In this document: positions 35,068 to 43,818 of the stretch, piece by piece | Layout of the letters: the number at the start of each line of letters is the position of its first letter | Numbering within the stretch: the first letter of the stretch is position 1 | NCBI RefSeq assembly: GCF_000270285.1 | Contig: NC_015738.1 | Span: 2,542,001 to 2,606,000, forward strand | Length of the DNA: 64,000 nt | Origin: Eggerthella sp. YY7918 | Lineage (GTDB): Bacteria > Actinomycetota > Coriobacteriia > Coriobacteriales > Eggerthellaceae | Reading direction: 5' to 3' | The notes under the pieces: generated by a model | Seen by the model: only the letters and a program-made list of their open reading frames with translations | What the model was told of the DNA's origin: nothing | The model's database searches: none | Translations under genes and position numbers: made by a program

Positions 35068-35748
35068 CTATTTCACACCGTAGCGTTGGTAATACTCATC
35101 GAGAGCAGCCTTTACATCGTCATCAATGACCACGCGGCCCTGCACCTCGCGGTTGTACAGGCACTCCGTGACCTCGGCCATCGACACAATGGACGCCACC
35201 GGAAAGCCATACTTCTCCTGTACCTCCTGTTGAGCGGTCACAACGCCGCCCTTACCCACTTCCATGCGGTTGAGCGACACGATAAGGCCTTTCACGTCCA
35301 CGTCGGCCGCGCCTTTCAGGATGGGATACGTTTCATCGATAGACTTGCCAGAGGTGGTTACGTCTTCCACCATAATCACGCGGTCGCCGTCACGCAGCTC
35401 AGATCCCAGCAGGTTACCCGCATCGGCGCCATGATCCTTGACTTCCTTGCGATTGGAGCAGTAGCGCGCCTCTTTGCCGTAAAGTTCTTGCAACCCGATG
35501 ACCGTGATCACCGACAACGGAATGCCCTTATACGCCGGACCAAACACCACATCGAAATCAAGGCCGAAGTTGTCATGGATGGCACGAGCGTAGTACAACC
35601 CCAACCGATGCAGTTGATCGCCCGTCACATAGGCGCCTGCATTCATGAAGAAGGGCGACTTGCGGCCGCTCTTGAGCGTGAACTGGCCAAACTTGAGCAC
35701 TTCGCTTTCAACCATGAACTCGATGAACTCCTGTTTATACTGCTCCAT
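35068..35748 (-). CDS. pyrE: Orotate phosphoribosyltransferase
   Basis: 226 residues. It makes orotidine 5'-phosphate from orotate and PRPP in pyrimidine synthesis. The PRPP-binding signature is VIMVEDVTTSGKS; FGPAYKGIPLSV and LKSGRKSPFFMNAG are further family motifs. The start shown has AAAGGTG in front; an upstream in-frame start adding 14 residues is less likely. Confidence 0.95.
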   Translation of the reverse strand: MEQYKQEFIEFMVESEVLKFGQFTLKSGRKSPFFMNAGAYVTGDQLHRLGLYYARAIHDNFGLDFDVVFGPAYKGIPLSVITVIGLQELYGKEARYCSNRKEVKDHGADAGNLLGSELRDGDRVIMVEDVTTSGKSIDETYPILKGAADVDVKGLIVSLNRMEVGKGGVVTAQQEVQEKYGFPVASIVSMAEVTECLYNREVQGRVVIDDDVKAALDEYYQRYGVK

Positions 35749-35862
35749 AGCGGCACCTTTCTTCGCTTTAAAACGCTTGTCTTTGCACAAAGTGATATTT
35801 TACCACCGCTTCACTCACGAAGGTCCAAGCTCACTGCCGTTCCCCTACGAGCTTCCAAAAAA

Positions 35863-35893
35863 GCGAATACCCCCAATAGGTGGAGGTATTCGC
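35863..35893 (-). terminator. Terminator after the flavoprotein gene
   Basis: GCGAATACC / GGTATTCGC arms extended by CC/GG, 38 bp past the stop of the next flavoprotein gene. Confidence 0.65.
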
Positions 35894-35931
35894 TCGGGAG
35901 GGACAAACTATAAACGTTCAGCGTGACAGCA

Positions 35932-37725
35932 CTAGAAAGCCATCTTTGCGCTTTCGACAGGAACGGGATACTCCTCGCCCATCATGGCGTGCGCGCCCAG
36001 CCAGGCAAGCGTCGTGCAACGACCCATGCACAGTCCACCATAAAGCTGCGGATAGTTGCCGTTGAAGAATCCGCCCACATCGAGTCCTGCCACATACAGA
36101 CCCTCGATAGCCTTGCCTTCCGGCGTGACAGCCTGCATCTTGTCATTCACATGTACGCCCGTAAGCGTTGCAAGCGCCCAACCAGCCATCTTCGCTGCGT
36201 AGTACGGCGGCTTATCCAAACCAGACAGACGCCACGGAGCCTTATGGAAGTCAACATCTTCGCCAGCAGCGGCCATCTCGTTATAGCGCTCCACCGTAGC
36301 CAAGAAGTTCGCCTTTGCATCGGCATCGAAGCCCATGGTATCGGCAAGCTCTTCCAAGGTGTCGCAGCGAATAACATTGCCGTTTTCCACGTTGGGCTCA
36401 AGGTAGACCTCACGCCATTCGGCGTCGTCACGACAGGGATAGAACTGGCCCAGCAGCAGACAGTTCTTTGCACCTTCCTCGGCCACCAGGCGCGAGCAAA
36501 TGGTCGTGCCAAAGTTTACGATATCTTCCCAGCAGCTATCGTCGAACACCTGCCACCAGAAATGTCCGGGCTGCTGTACTGCAAGATTGAAGGCGAAGTC
36601 ATAGGTGTTGTCTTCGTTGCAATAGCGCTTACCGAGAGCATTTACGCGCAAGAACGGTTGAGAACCGGGCCACCAGAAGTTCGGACAGCCGCCGCCCTGT
36701 ACGCCCAGTCCGCCGTTGTCCTCACCGGCAGCCGTAATGCAGCCGCGGTCAAAGATGAGCATCGAACCGGCAGAAGAGGAATCCCTTTCTGCGCCGGCCC
36801 ATGTCGCAAGCTTAATGCCATCGCCATTGCGACCCTCATCGCCAATGTGATTCGTGCAGTACTTATGAGCGACAACGCCCCATTCATCCATCATGTCCTT
36901 GTTGCCCAAGAACCCGCCACAGGCCAGCATGACGCCCTTCGAAGCGTTGTACTGCACATAACCATCCGGCGTTTCGGCGATTACGCCTGTCACCTTGCCG
37001 CCTTCGCCCTCTTGCACAAGCTCGACCGCTTTGTTTTCAAACAGGATCTCGCCGCCGGCCTCGCCAAACAGCTCTACCATAATGGGCATGGCAACTTCCG
37101 AACCCATCGGATTCGCAGTTTCCTGCAACGGCGGCTGATACGCAGTGTGATAGACATTCGTGAAATAGAAATTATCGGGATAGAACTTCTTCTTGATGGT
37201 GTCCACCATCACGTCAGCGCCCTTTTTCTGCAGGTTCTCCTGATACCAGTCCACAAAGCGACCGGAATTATACGCCCACAAACGAATGAGATTCTCGTCG
37301 CATTTTCCCGAAGCGTAGCGCACCAGATCGTGGATGATGTATTCCTTATCGGCTTCCAGTCCCTGGTCTTTCATAAGCTGGCTATCGCACGCGTCGATGT
37401 CTCCGGCCCACATGGTGGGTACCGTACCCTGTTCAAGCACGGCTACCTTGCCGCCAAGTTCGGCAGCGCGCAGGGCAGCTACCATGCCGGAGTTGCCTGC
37501 ACCAACAATGACGATGTCGTAGTCCTTGGTTTCCGCCACATCGCCAGCCACCGACGCCGGCTTTGCATCCCATGTGGTTCCCGAACTCTTCTCGGCACCG
37601 TCTTGGGGCGCGGCTGCGCTTTCTCCTTCTGCCTTAGGACTGCAGCCAAACATTGCGCCCGTTGCTGCAAGAGCGCCCGTCGCCAACGTTCCCGTCAAAA
37701 AACTGCGTCGATCGATGTTTGCCAT
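35932..37725 (-). CDS. Tat-exported FAD-dependent reductase, fumarate-reductase flavoprotein family
   Basis: 597 residues: DRRSFL (5-10), FGC lipobox-like Cys28, FAD loop GAGNSG, C-terminal GLCMGRCTTLAWLGAHAM. After LGKRYCNED comes NTYDFAFNLAVQQPGHFWWQ, placing it with the flavoprotein at 29661. It carries several extra Cys residues, but no CXXCH. Divergent from a 12-TM LuxR gene. AAGGAGG precedes the ATG by ten bases. The acceptor is presumably organic; identity unknown. Confidence 0.9.
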   Translation of the reverse strand: MANIDRRSFLTGTLATGALAATGAMFGCSPKAEGESAAAPQDGAEKSSGTTWDAKPASVAGDVAETKDYDIVIVGAGNSGMVAALRAAELGGKVAVLEQGTVPTMWAGDIDACDSQLMKDQGLEADKEYIIHDLVRYASGKCDENLIRLWAYNSGRFVDWYQENLQKKGADVMVDTIKKKFYPDNFYFTNVYHTAYQPPLQETANPMGSEVAMPIMVELFGEAGGEILFENKAVELVQEGEGGKVTGVIAETPDGYVQYNASKGVMLACGGFLGNKDMMDEWGVVAHKYCTNHIGDEGRNGDGIKLATWAGAERDSSSAGSMLIFDRGCITAAGEDNGGLGVQGGGCPNFWWPGSQPFLRVNALGKRYCNEDNTYDFAFNLAVQQPGHFWWQVFDDSCWEDIVNFGTTICSRLVAEEGAKNCLLLGQFYPCRDDAEWREVYLEPNVENGNVIRCDTLEELADTMGFDADAKANFLATVERYNEMAAAGEDVDFHKAPWRLSGLDKPPYYAAKMAGWALATLTGVHVNDKMQAVTPEGKAIEGLYVAGLDVGGFFNGNYPQLYGGLCMGRCTTLAWLGAHAMMGEEYPVPVESAKMAF

Positions 37726-37882
37726 ACTGGCTCATCCTCCTTGATCATCCGCCCTGTGCGGACCTCCCTTTTACCGGAAACTACACGAGCATTCGCGTTG
37801 TAACCCCGGCTTCTTTGCATTAAGATACTTGGCGGGAGGATGTGTGTCATCATGGATATCGGGGGTTTTCGGCCTTATCCAG

Positions 37883-37916
37883 AGGTGATTTTTCCTCACC
37901 TATATTCCGTGAGAAA
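37883..37916. promoter_or_regulatory. Overlapping dyads in the flavoprotein/LuxR promoter
   Basis: AGGTGA (37883-37888) / TCACCT (37896-37901), overlapping TTTCCTCAC / GTGAGAAA. Within the 230-bp divergent gap; candidate operator for the LuxR protein. Confidence 0.35.
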
Positions 37917-37955
37917 TAGCTTATGATCTGGTGCTTTGGGAAAGCGAGATGACGC

Positions 37956-39446
37956 ATGGACGCACGGGGGAGCTCCAAGAGTCTGCTTGAGCATTTCAAT
38001 AACCGCTTCAGGTTTCGCCATTTGGGATTAGGGTTTCTCTGGGCTTGGATTTATTGCACGTGGCTTTCGCCTGCGCTTTTTGATGGAGCTACCGGCCTTA
38101 CCACCAACAACGATATTTCGTGGACCATTTCGGTGGCATTCGTCACAATATCCCTCTTCGTTTCGCCCTTCCTTTTCAAGCGAAACCTCATAGATATCCG
38201 CTGGATACGCATTGCCGCCCCCGTCGCAAACTGCCTTGGCGCTTTTGCGATGGCTCAGCATGTTATCTTCGGCACCAACATCCCTTACGTAAGCGTACTG
38301 GGCGCTGCCGTCACCGGCATTGCCTCGGGCTGGCTTTGGATTATGTGGGGCGAGTTTTTTGGATCGGTTGACTTGGAAATTACCCATTTCACTTTGCCGC
38401 TCACGGTTGCAATTCCCCTGTGCTGCATGCTGCTGACACTCGGTGCGGCGGGACCATTCGCTGGCGCAGGAATCTGCATCCTTCCCCTTGCGTCAGGCGC
38501 GTGTCTTCTGCTCTCGCTCAACGACAAGGAACCTCTCCAGCCCGTCGTAGAAAAGAAGGACCCCCCCCCTGGCCTCTGGACGAATTTCTTGCAGCTTGGC
38601 ATAGCCTCGCTCGCCACCTACGTTGCCATCAGCTTTTGCTGGAGCAGCATCCACTACAATCCTGAGGTTGATTGGACGGGATGGCTCATCGTAGCCTATA
38701 TTGCAGGCGGTATCCTCGCGATGGCCATCGCCTACCTCTCGCTCACGTTTTCTGTGCGAAAGAACGTATTCAGTCTCTACCGCTGGCTTGTCCCTGTCGT
38801 CTTGTTTGCGTTCGCGGCGCTCTCGTTTCAGACGTTTGCCAGCCGCGTCATAGCATTTTTCCTCATCACCATCGTGCAGTACGGGTTCGACATCATCGTG
38901 TGGGTGTATTTCACAAGCATCATTCGTACAGGCGCCTGTTCCGGTCGCGTAGCCGCCGGCATTAACCGCGGATTCGTCCAGCTTGCTGTGCTCCTGGGTA
39001 GTTTGCTGGGACTCGCCTCTCCCGCCTGGGAAGAGGCCGGGCTTATCAGTTTTGCATCGATCGCCTTTATCGTGCTGGGGTGTATGGTCGCGGCCATATT
39101 TATCGTCTTCGTCAACCCAACTAGAGACCAGCTTTCCCCTCTCGATACGTTTGACGTGGCAACGGAAACAGAACTGGGAACCACCCCGTCCGTCGACGGA
39201 CCCCCGCAAAAGCATGACGAAACCGATTACGACCCCGTACTCATCACCTGCAATGAGCTCACCGAGCAGCATTCCCTCACCAGACGGGAAAAGGAGGTCC
39301 TTGTGCTCTTGGCGCGTGGGCGGTCAATCCCTTACATCAGCGATGCGTTGTTCATATCAAAAAACACCGTGGAATCCCATGTGAAGGCCATCTATCGCAA
39401 GCTTGATGTGCACACGCGTCAGGAACTGCTCACCATATTTGAGTAG
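37956..39446 (+). CDS. LuxR-family regulator with multi-TM N-terminal sensor
   Basis: 496 residues; many TM segments (opening HLGLGFLWAWIYCTWL), a charged linker, then the LuxR helix-turn-helix LTRREKEVLVLLARGRSIPYI and SKNTVESHVKAIYRKLDVHTR. Head-to-head with the flavoprotein gene. The ribosome site is weak (GAAAGCGAG). A run of nine C at about 38562 inside the gene is a potential phase-variation or sequencing-error site, but the frame is open across it. Confidence 0.88.
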   Translation: MDARGSSKSLLEHFNNRFRFRHLGLGFLWAWIYCTWLSPALFDGATGLTTNNDISWTISVAFVTISLFVSPFLFKRNLIDIRWIRIAAPVANCLGAFAMAQHVIFGTNIPYVSVLGAAVTGIASGWLWIMWGEFFGSVDLEITHFTLPLTVAIPLCCMLLTLGAAGPFAGAGICILPLASGACLLLSLNDKEPLQPVVEKKDPPPGLWTNFLQLGIASLATYVAISFCWSSIHYNPEVDWTGWLIVAYIAGGILAMAIAYLSLTFSVRKNVFSLYRWLVPVVLFAFAALSFQTFASRVIAFFLITIVQYGFDIIVWVYFTSIIRTGACSGRVAAGINRGFVQLAVLLGSLLGLASPAWEEAGLISFASIAFIVLGCMVAAIFIVFVNPTRDQLSPLDTFDVATETELGTTPSVDGPPQKHDETDYDPVLITCNELTEQHSLTRREKEVLVLLARGRSIPYISDALFISKNTVESHVKAIYRKLDVHTRQELLTIFE

Positions 39447-39641
39447 CGCGCTTCCCACAATTTGCGCGCACACCACGTAAGGTTCTTGACGTTGTCGCAA
39501 CGTTTGCCCTCGTAAAGCCGCTCACCCCTTTTCCGGGAGCTGATTTTTCACGTCATAGCCGGGATTCTTTTCCTTTCGCGCGTTTCTACAATACAGGTAC
39601 AGACGGCAGTTGGCCGTATGCCACGCGAGAAGGGGTGAAGG

Positions 39642-40802
39642 ATGGGAACCACCGAGCGTATTCAAGCCATATGCGACGAGTTTTATGAATTGTGCTCGAC
39701 GCCAGACAATGAGGCGTTGCGCGCTTTCCGAGGGGAGGGAGGGCGCATTCTGGGCGTGCTCTACAACCAGATACCCGAAGAAGTTATTACCGCTGCAGGA
39801 TTTCTGCCCTATCGTATTCGCGCTGTCGGCAGCACTGGCGCCGAGGCGGCGGATGCGCGTTTTACCCAAGTAAACTGTAGCCTGATCAAGCACTTCTATG
39901 ATTCTGCCGCAAAGGGGCGCTTCGACTTCCTCGACGGCCTCGTTGCAACGAACGGCTGCGACCATATACGCAAGCTGCACGAAAATTGGACATCGGTCCT
40001 GAAGCCCGCGTACTCGTATCTGCTTTGCTTTCCGAAGCGCCAGGGCGACGATCTTCAAGTGGCCCAGCTCACGAAAGAGATACGAAAGTTCAAGGCCAGC
40101 TTAGAAGAGCATTTTGGCGTTACGATCACCGATGAAAAGCTCAAAGAGGCTATTGATCTGCATAATCGCACGCGCGAATTGCAGCGAGCCCTCTATAGCC
40201 TGCGCGCAAAAGAGCATCCTCCCCTCACCGGAGCACAGATGCTTGCGGTAATGATGGCGGGAACCTGTATGCCGCGCGAGGCTTACAACGCCCAGCTGGA
40301 ACGCTTGGTGGAGCTGTGCCAAGAGGCCGAAGGCATCGACGACTATCGGGCGCGCGTGGTCATCTATGGCGGAGAGATCGACTCCATTGCGCTGCTTGAG
40401 GCGATTGAAAGCCAGGGTGCGCTTATCGTAAGCGATTCTTTGGGAGGTTTTGGCAAACGCTCGTGCGACATGACGGTGTCAACCGAAGGCGATCTTTACC
40501 ACAACCTCGCCGACGCCTACTTGATGCAACGTCCCGGCGAGCCGCGCCTGCATGGCACTCGCGCCGCCCGTTGGGCCTATCTTGAGCGCACCGCCGAAGA
40601 GGCCAACGCCCAGGGCATTATCCAGATTCATATACCCATATGCGATCTTTGGAGCTATGAGCGGATTATGTTCGACACCCATGTTCAGAAGCACGGTCTT
40701 TCTTGCCTCGACCTTGATACTGAATACATATTCACAAGCGCGGGCCAAACCCGCACGCGCGTACAGGCATTTGTAGAAACCCTCACGGAAGGTGGTCGCT
40801 AA
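39642..40802 (+). CDS. 2-hydroxyacyl-CoA dehydratase / benzoyl-CoA reductase-like subunit (HgdB/BcrC type)
   Basis: 386 residues. GVLYNQIPEEVITAAGFLPYRI is the family N-terminal signature; cysteines in VNCSLIKH, TNGCDH and YLLCFPK are positioned to ligate a [4Fe-4S] (or double-cubane) cluster. Such subunits pair with a second one and are fed very low-potential electrons by an ATPase activator. The next two genes supply exactly these partners. AGGGGTGAAGG precedes the ATG. Whether it dehydrates a hydroxyacyl-CoA, reduces an aromatic ring or reduces another small molecule cannot be told. Confidence 0.85.
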   Translation: MGTTERIQAICDEFYELCSTPDNEALRAFRGEGGRILGVLYNQIPEEVITAAGFLPYRIRAVGSTGAEAADARFTQVNCSLIKHFYDSAAKGRFDFLDGLVATNGCDHIRKLHENWTSVLKPAYSYLLCFPKRQGDDLQVAQLTKEIRKFKASLEEHFGVTITDEKLKEAIDLHNRTRELQRALYSLRAKEHPPLTGAQMLAVMMAGTCMPREAYNAQLERLVELCQEAEGIDDYRARVVIYGGEIDSIALLEAIESQGALIVSDSLGGFGKRSCDMTVSTEGDLYHNLADAYLMQRPGEPRLHGTRAARWAYLERTAEEANAQGIIQIHIPICDLWSYERIMFDTHVQKHGLSCLDLDTEYIFTSAGQTRTRVQAFVETLTEGGR

Positions 40803-40803
40803 C

Positions 40804-42099
40804 ATGAAGCCCGGACTTGAACGCTTTTACGCCTACCGCGACGTGTTTGCTGGAGGCATTGCCCAATTGGAGGCGGCTCCTGAGCTTGACGACCTCTCCG
40901 TTTTACAGCTCGACTTCTTCAAGCTCGCCCTCAAGCACGCAGAGCGCATGATCCATGCCATCGAAAACGACGAGCCTATCGTTTCGGAATGGTATGGCAA
41001 TGCCTGCGAAATCTATGCCGCCATGGATCTGACGCATTTCTGCCCTGTTGACCTCATTATCGCCACGCAGCCGTTCTTCGATACGGTTGAGCGCATGCAC
41101 GAAGGTGACACCCCGCACGATTCATGCGGCCTTATCGAACTTGCCGTGGATGGCGTTCGGCGCGGTATCGTGCCTACCCCCACCGTCATCACCGGCATGC
41201 TTGAGCCCTGCGACGCACAAAGTCTCATGCATGAAGCATGGGAAACGGTGGAGGGCTGGGAAAACATTCCCACCATCTCGCTCGACCCGCCGTACGGCTA
41301 CGGCGATGAGGATATTCGGTACTTCGCCGATCAGCTCAAGCGGGAAGTGGCTTTCCTGGAAGAGCATACGGGGCACACGATGGACTGGGATGAGCTGCGC
41401 CGCGTCTGCGAGGAAACCAATAAGATGAATGCCGCTTGGGACGATCTTAACCATTGCCTCATGCAGAAGCCCTGTCCGCTTCATTCCCTCCAAGCGGCCG
41501 AATGGGGTTGGAGCGCCGCGCTCCACATCAATTGGCCAGGCGATCCCGAAGCGACTGCGTTTTTTGAAAACATGGCAAGCACCGCGGCTGCACGCGTTGA
41601 GCAGGGCATTGGCGCGATACCCAAAGAACAGATTCGTATTCTCTGGGCCGATCTGAACGGATCATGGGCGCAAAATGCCATCGGACCTTGGCTTGAAGAA
41701 ACCTATGGCGCCGTCATGGTAAACAGTTTCGCCGGTCGGACCCCCTACACGCCCATTGATACCTCAACGCCGGAAAGCATGCTGTTCGGCTTGGCGCGCA
41801 AAGGCATCAACGAGGTCCCTATGATCCGTCAGGCGCGCGGTACCGTTGATATCTTCCTGCAAGACGTCGCCGATATGTGTCGTGATTACCAGGTGGATTG
41901 CGTCTTCTTCCCCAATCACAAGGGACATAAAGACCAGGGCGGAAACATCGGGTATCTACGCGAACTCTGTCGTGAGATGGAAATGCCTTTGCTCTCATTC
42001 ACGTCTGACATTTTCGATCCCACCTTCCTGCCCATCGACCAATTGCAGCGCATTATCGCTACGTTCTTTGAAACGCAGGGCTGGAAGCCTCTCAAGTAA
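40804..42099 (+). CDS. 2-hydroxyacyl-CoA dehydratase / benzoyl-CoA reductase-like subunit (second)
   Basis: 431 residues, one base after the preceding gene, so co-translated. Family features: EWYGNACEIYAAMDLTHF, TPTVITGM region, LFGLARKGINEVPMIRQ and CVFFPNHKGHKDQGGNIGYL near the C-terminus. Compared with classical HgdA/BcrB, the expected Cys positions are only partly filled (Cys in NACEIY, PCDAQS, QVDCVFF), so cluster ligation may differ between the two subunits. A terminator-like hairpin separates it from the activator gene. Confidence 0.8.
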   Translation: MKPGLERFYAYRDVFAGGIAQLEAAPELDDLSVLQLDFFKLALKHAERMIHAIENDEPIVSEWYGNACEIYAAMDLTHFCPVDLIIATQPFFDTVERMHEGDTPHDSCGLIELAVDGVRRGIVPTPTVITGMLEPCDAQSLMHEAWETVEGWENIPTISLDPPYGYGDEDIRYFADQLKREVAFLEEHTGHTMDWDELRRVCEETNKMNAAWDDLNHCLMQKPCPLHSLQAAEWGWSAALHINWPGDPEATAFFENMASTAAARVEQGIGAIPKEQIRILWADLNGSWAQNAIGPWLEETYGAVMVNSFAGRTPYTPIDTSTPESMLFGLARKGINEVPMIRQARGTVDIFLQDVADMCRDYQVDCVFFPNHKGHKDQGGNIGYLRELCREMEMPLLSFTSDIFDPTFLPIDQLQRIIATFFETQGWKPLK

Positions 42100-42109
42100 G
42101 TGCGCGAAA

Positions 42110-42143
42110 GCAAGGCGGGCGGCCAGGCGCAGGCCCGCCTTGC
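42110..42143 (+). terminator. Hairpin between dehydratase and activator genes
   Basis: GCAAGGCGGG / CCCGCCTTGC, perfect 10-bp arms followed by TCGCTTTGC. May attenuate read-through so that the activator is made in lower amount, as suits a catalytic activator. Confidence 0.6.
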
Positions 42144-42182
42144 TCGCTTTGCATCCTGCGCCCATCAAGACGGGGGGAAGTC

Positions 42183-43034
42183 ATGTATGTTCTTGGATGT
42201 GACCTTGGGTCAACCGCTGGCAAAGCGGTTATGCTTGAGACGACCGAAGGCACCGAAGATACGGTCCGCATAGTTGCTTGGGCAATAGAGCCCTCTGGTT
42301 TTTCACCTGACGAAACGGCGCAGCTGGTCATTGATCGCATGTGCAATGATTTGGAGATGGCCGAGCAAATCCACATCGCAGCATCCTGCTGTACCGGATA
42401 TGGTCGCGAGCATGTTCAAAGCATCCCTCACAATGTCTCGGAGATATCGTGCCACGCCCGCGGCGCGCATTTTCTGCATCGTACCGCTCGCACCATCATC
42501 GATGTAGGAGGTCAGGATGTAAAAGTAATCGCACTCAGCAAAACGGGCAAGGTGCTCGACTTCGCCATGAACGACAAGTGTGCAGCGGGCACCGGCAAGT
42601 TCTTCGAGGCCATGGCCCGCACGTTGCGCTGCAGCGTTCAAGAGCTGGGAGACCTTTCGCTTGGCAGCACCGAGCCCGCTCCCATTTCAAGCACCTGCTC
42701 GGTATTTGCCGAAAGCGAAGTGATCACCCACATAAACAAGGGAGTCCCGCGAGCCGATATCGCAGGTGGAATCCATGAATCCATCGCTCGGCGACTCACG
42801 GCCATGGTAAATCGCGTCGGCCTTGCCGAAGACGTCATCCTCACCGGCGGATGTGCGAAAAACAAGGGCCTGCGTGCCGCCCTTGAGCATATGCTCGGTA
42901 TAAGGTTGGCAGAACTTCCTTGCGATCCGCAAATCAACGGCGCTTTGGGCGCAGCGCTTTTCGCACTGGACGCCTACCGCGATCAAAACAATCCTGCAGT
43001 TGAATCCCACGCAGAACGGAACACTCATGCATAG
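42183..43034 (+). CDS. ATP-dependent activator of the dehydratase (HgdC/BcrA/BadF family)
   Basis: 283 residues, ASKHA-fold ATPase: GCDLGSTAGKAVML (phosphate loop 1), DVGGQDVKVI (loop 2), and NDKCAAGTGKF plus STCSVFAESEV with the two Cys that hold a bridging [4Fe-4S] in the homodimer; LTGGCAKNKGLRAALE closes the nucleotide site. It couples ATP hydrolysis to injection of a low-potential electron into the dehydratase component. GGGGGGAAG ribosome site. Overlaps the next gene by eight bases. Confidence 0.92.
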   Translation: MYVLGCDLGSTAGKAVMLETTEGTEDTVRIVAWAIEPSGFSPDETAQLVIDRMCNDLEMAEQIHIAASCCTGYGREHVQSIPHNVSEISCHARGAHFLHRTARTIIDVGGQDVKVIALSKTGKVLDFAMNDKCAAGTGKFFEAMARTLRCSVQELGDLSLGSTEPAPISSTCSVFAESEVITHINKGVPRADIAGGIHESIARRLTAMVNRVGLAEDVILTGGCAKNKGLRAALEHMLGIRLAELPCDPQINGALGAALFALDAYRDQNNPAVESHAERNTHA

Positions 43035-43818
43035 CTTCGACGAGCTCATTTTACAAACTCGCGACGTATTGCATGCACACGACGCGCGTGGGTCGGCTTT
43101 TTCCGCGGCAGAACACACGCTGCCAATCCCACCCTTGGAAGAACTTCCCATTCCCGTTGGACCCCATGTCGGTAGAGGCATTGTTCTGCGCGCCAACACC
43201 GCCGTCGAGCTGGGCGGCACAACAAACGACTCGTGCGCCCTTGTTTTAGCCACAAGCGACACTTCTCTTGTGCGCGATGGGTACGTATCGCTCTTTGGCC
43301 CAGATATTGCTCAACTTCGCTCGTCCGACTCCGCAGAAACGGCTGTCCACACCCCGTTCGCCCAAATCATTTTCGTGGCGGGAGAAAACCTTGCACCGGA
43401 TGATTTTTCCGCGCTTGAACAATGCCAACGGGCGAAAGATTACATTGACGGGTATTTGGTACGAAGCTTTACCGGGCAAGTGCACAGCCGCGTTTCGCGT
43501 CAGCTTGCCGACCGTGGCTTCACCTTGGCCATGTTGGCAAGCGCGCTATCCCATATAGTTAAACAAGCCTGCCCCGCTGCCCAAAGCGTTGAGGTTGCGT
43601 TTGCCACCGAACCAGACAGGGTCCAACGGTGTATCCCCGTGCGCGATGCCTGGATAGCCTCATCGCACGATTTGCGAAAAGCCCGTTGGCTGGAAAAGGG
43701 GATCGACATCGACTGCCCCGCGGGCGGGCATTGCGGATCATGCGCCGATAAAGCAACCTGCGACCGCGTACGCGCCATAGCACGCATGCGAAAAGAAAGG
43801 CAGGCCGTTCATGCCTAG
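43027..43818 (+). CDS. Protein resembling the middle domain of acetyl-CoA synthase beta subunit (AcsB/CdhC), with C-terminal Cys cluster
   Basis: 263 residues. From about 35 to 170 the order of motifs (PVGPHVGRG, AVELGG, DGYVSLFGPDI, IIFVAGENLAPDDFSALEQ, YIDGYLVRSFTGQVHSR) follows the AcsB/CdhC domain that lies ahead of the nickel A-cluster domain; the A-cluster domain itself is missing. The C-terminus adds CPAGGHCGSCADKATC, enough cysteines for an Fe-S or metal site. Homology is my reading by eye, so moderate certainty. Position between the activator and a CooC-like ATPase suggests a role in assembling or feeding the dehydratase-like enzyme. Confidence 0.55.
   Translation: MHSFDELILQTRDVLHAHDARGSAFSAAEHTLPIPPLEELPIPVGPHVGRGIVLRANTAVELGGTTNDSCALVLATSDTSLVRDGYVSLFGPDIAQLRSSDSAETAVHTPFAQIIFVAGENLAPDDFSALEQCQRAKDYIDGYLVRSFTGQVHSRVSRQLADRGFTLAMLASALSHIVKQACPAAQSVEVAFATEPDRVQRCIPVRDAWIASSHDLRKARWLEKGIDIDCPAGGHCGSCADKATCDRVRAIARMRKERQAVHA

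Noticed and set aside
35923-37803. Very long open frame (over 600 codons) antisense to the flavoprotein gene, and similar long antisense frames opposite secY (59982-61322) and the first OYE gene (10051-11274)
   Set aside because: No ribosome site, no family motifs, and His/Arg-rich composition typical of the reverse of GC-rich genes; each lies fully opposite an unmistakable gene.
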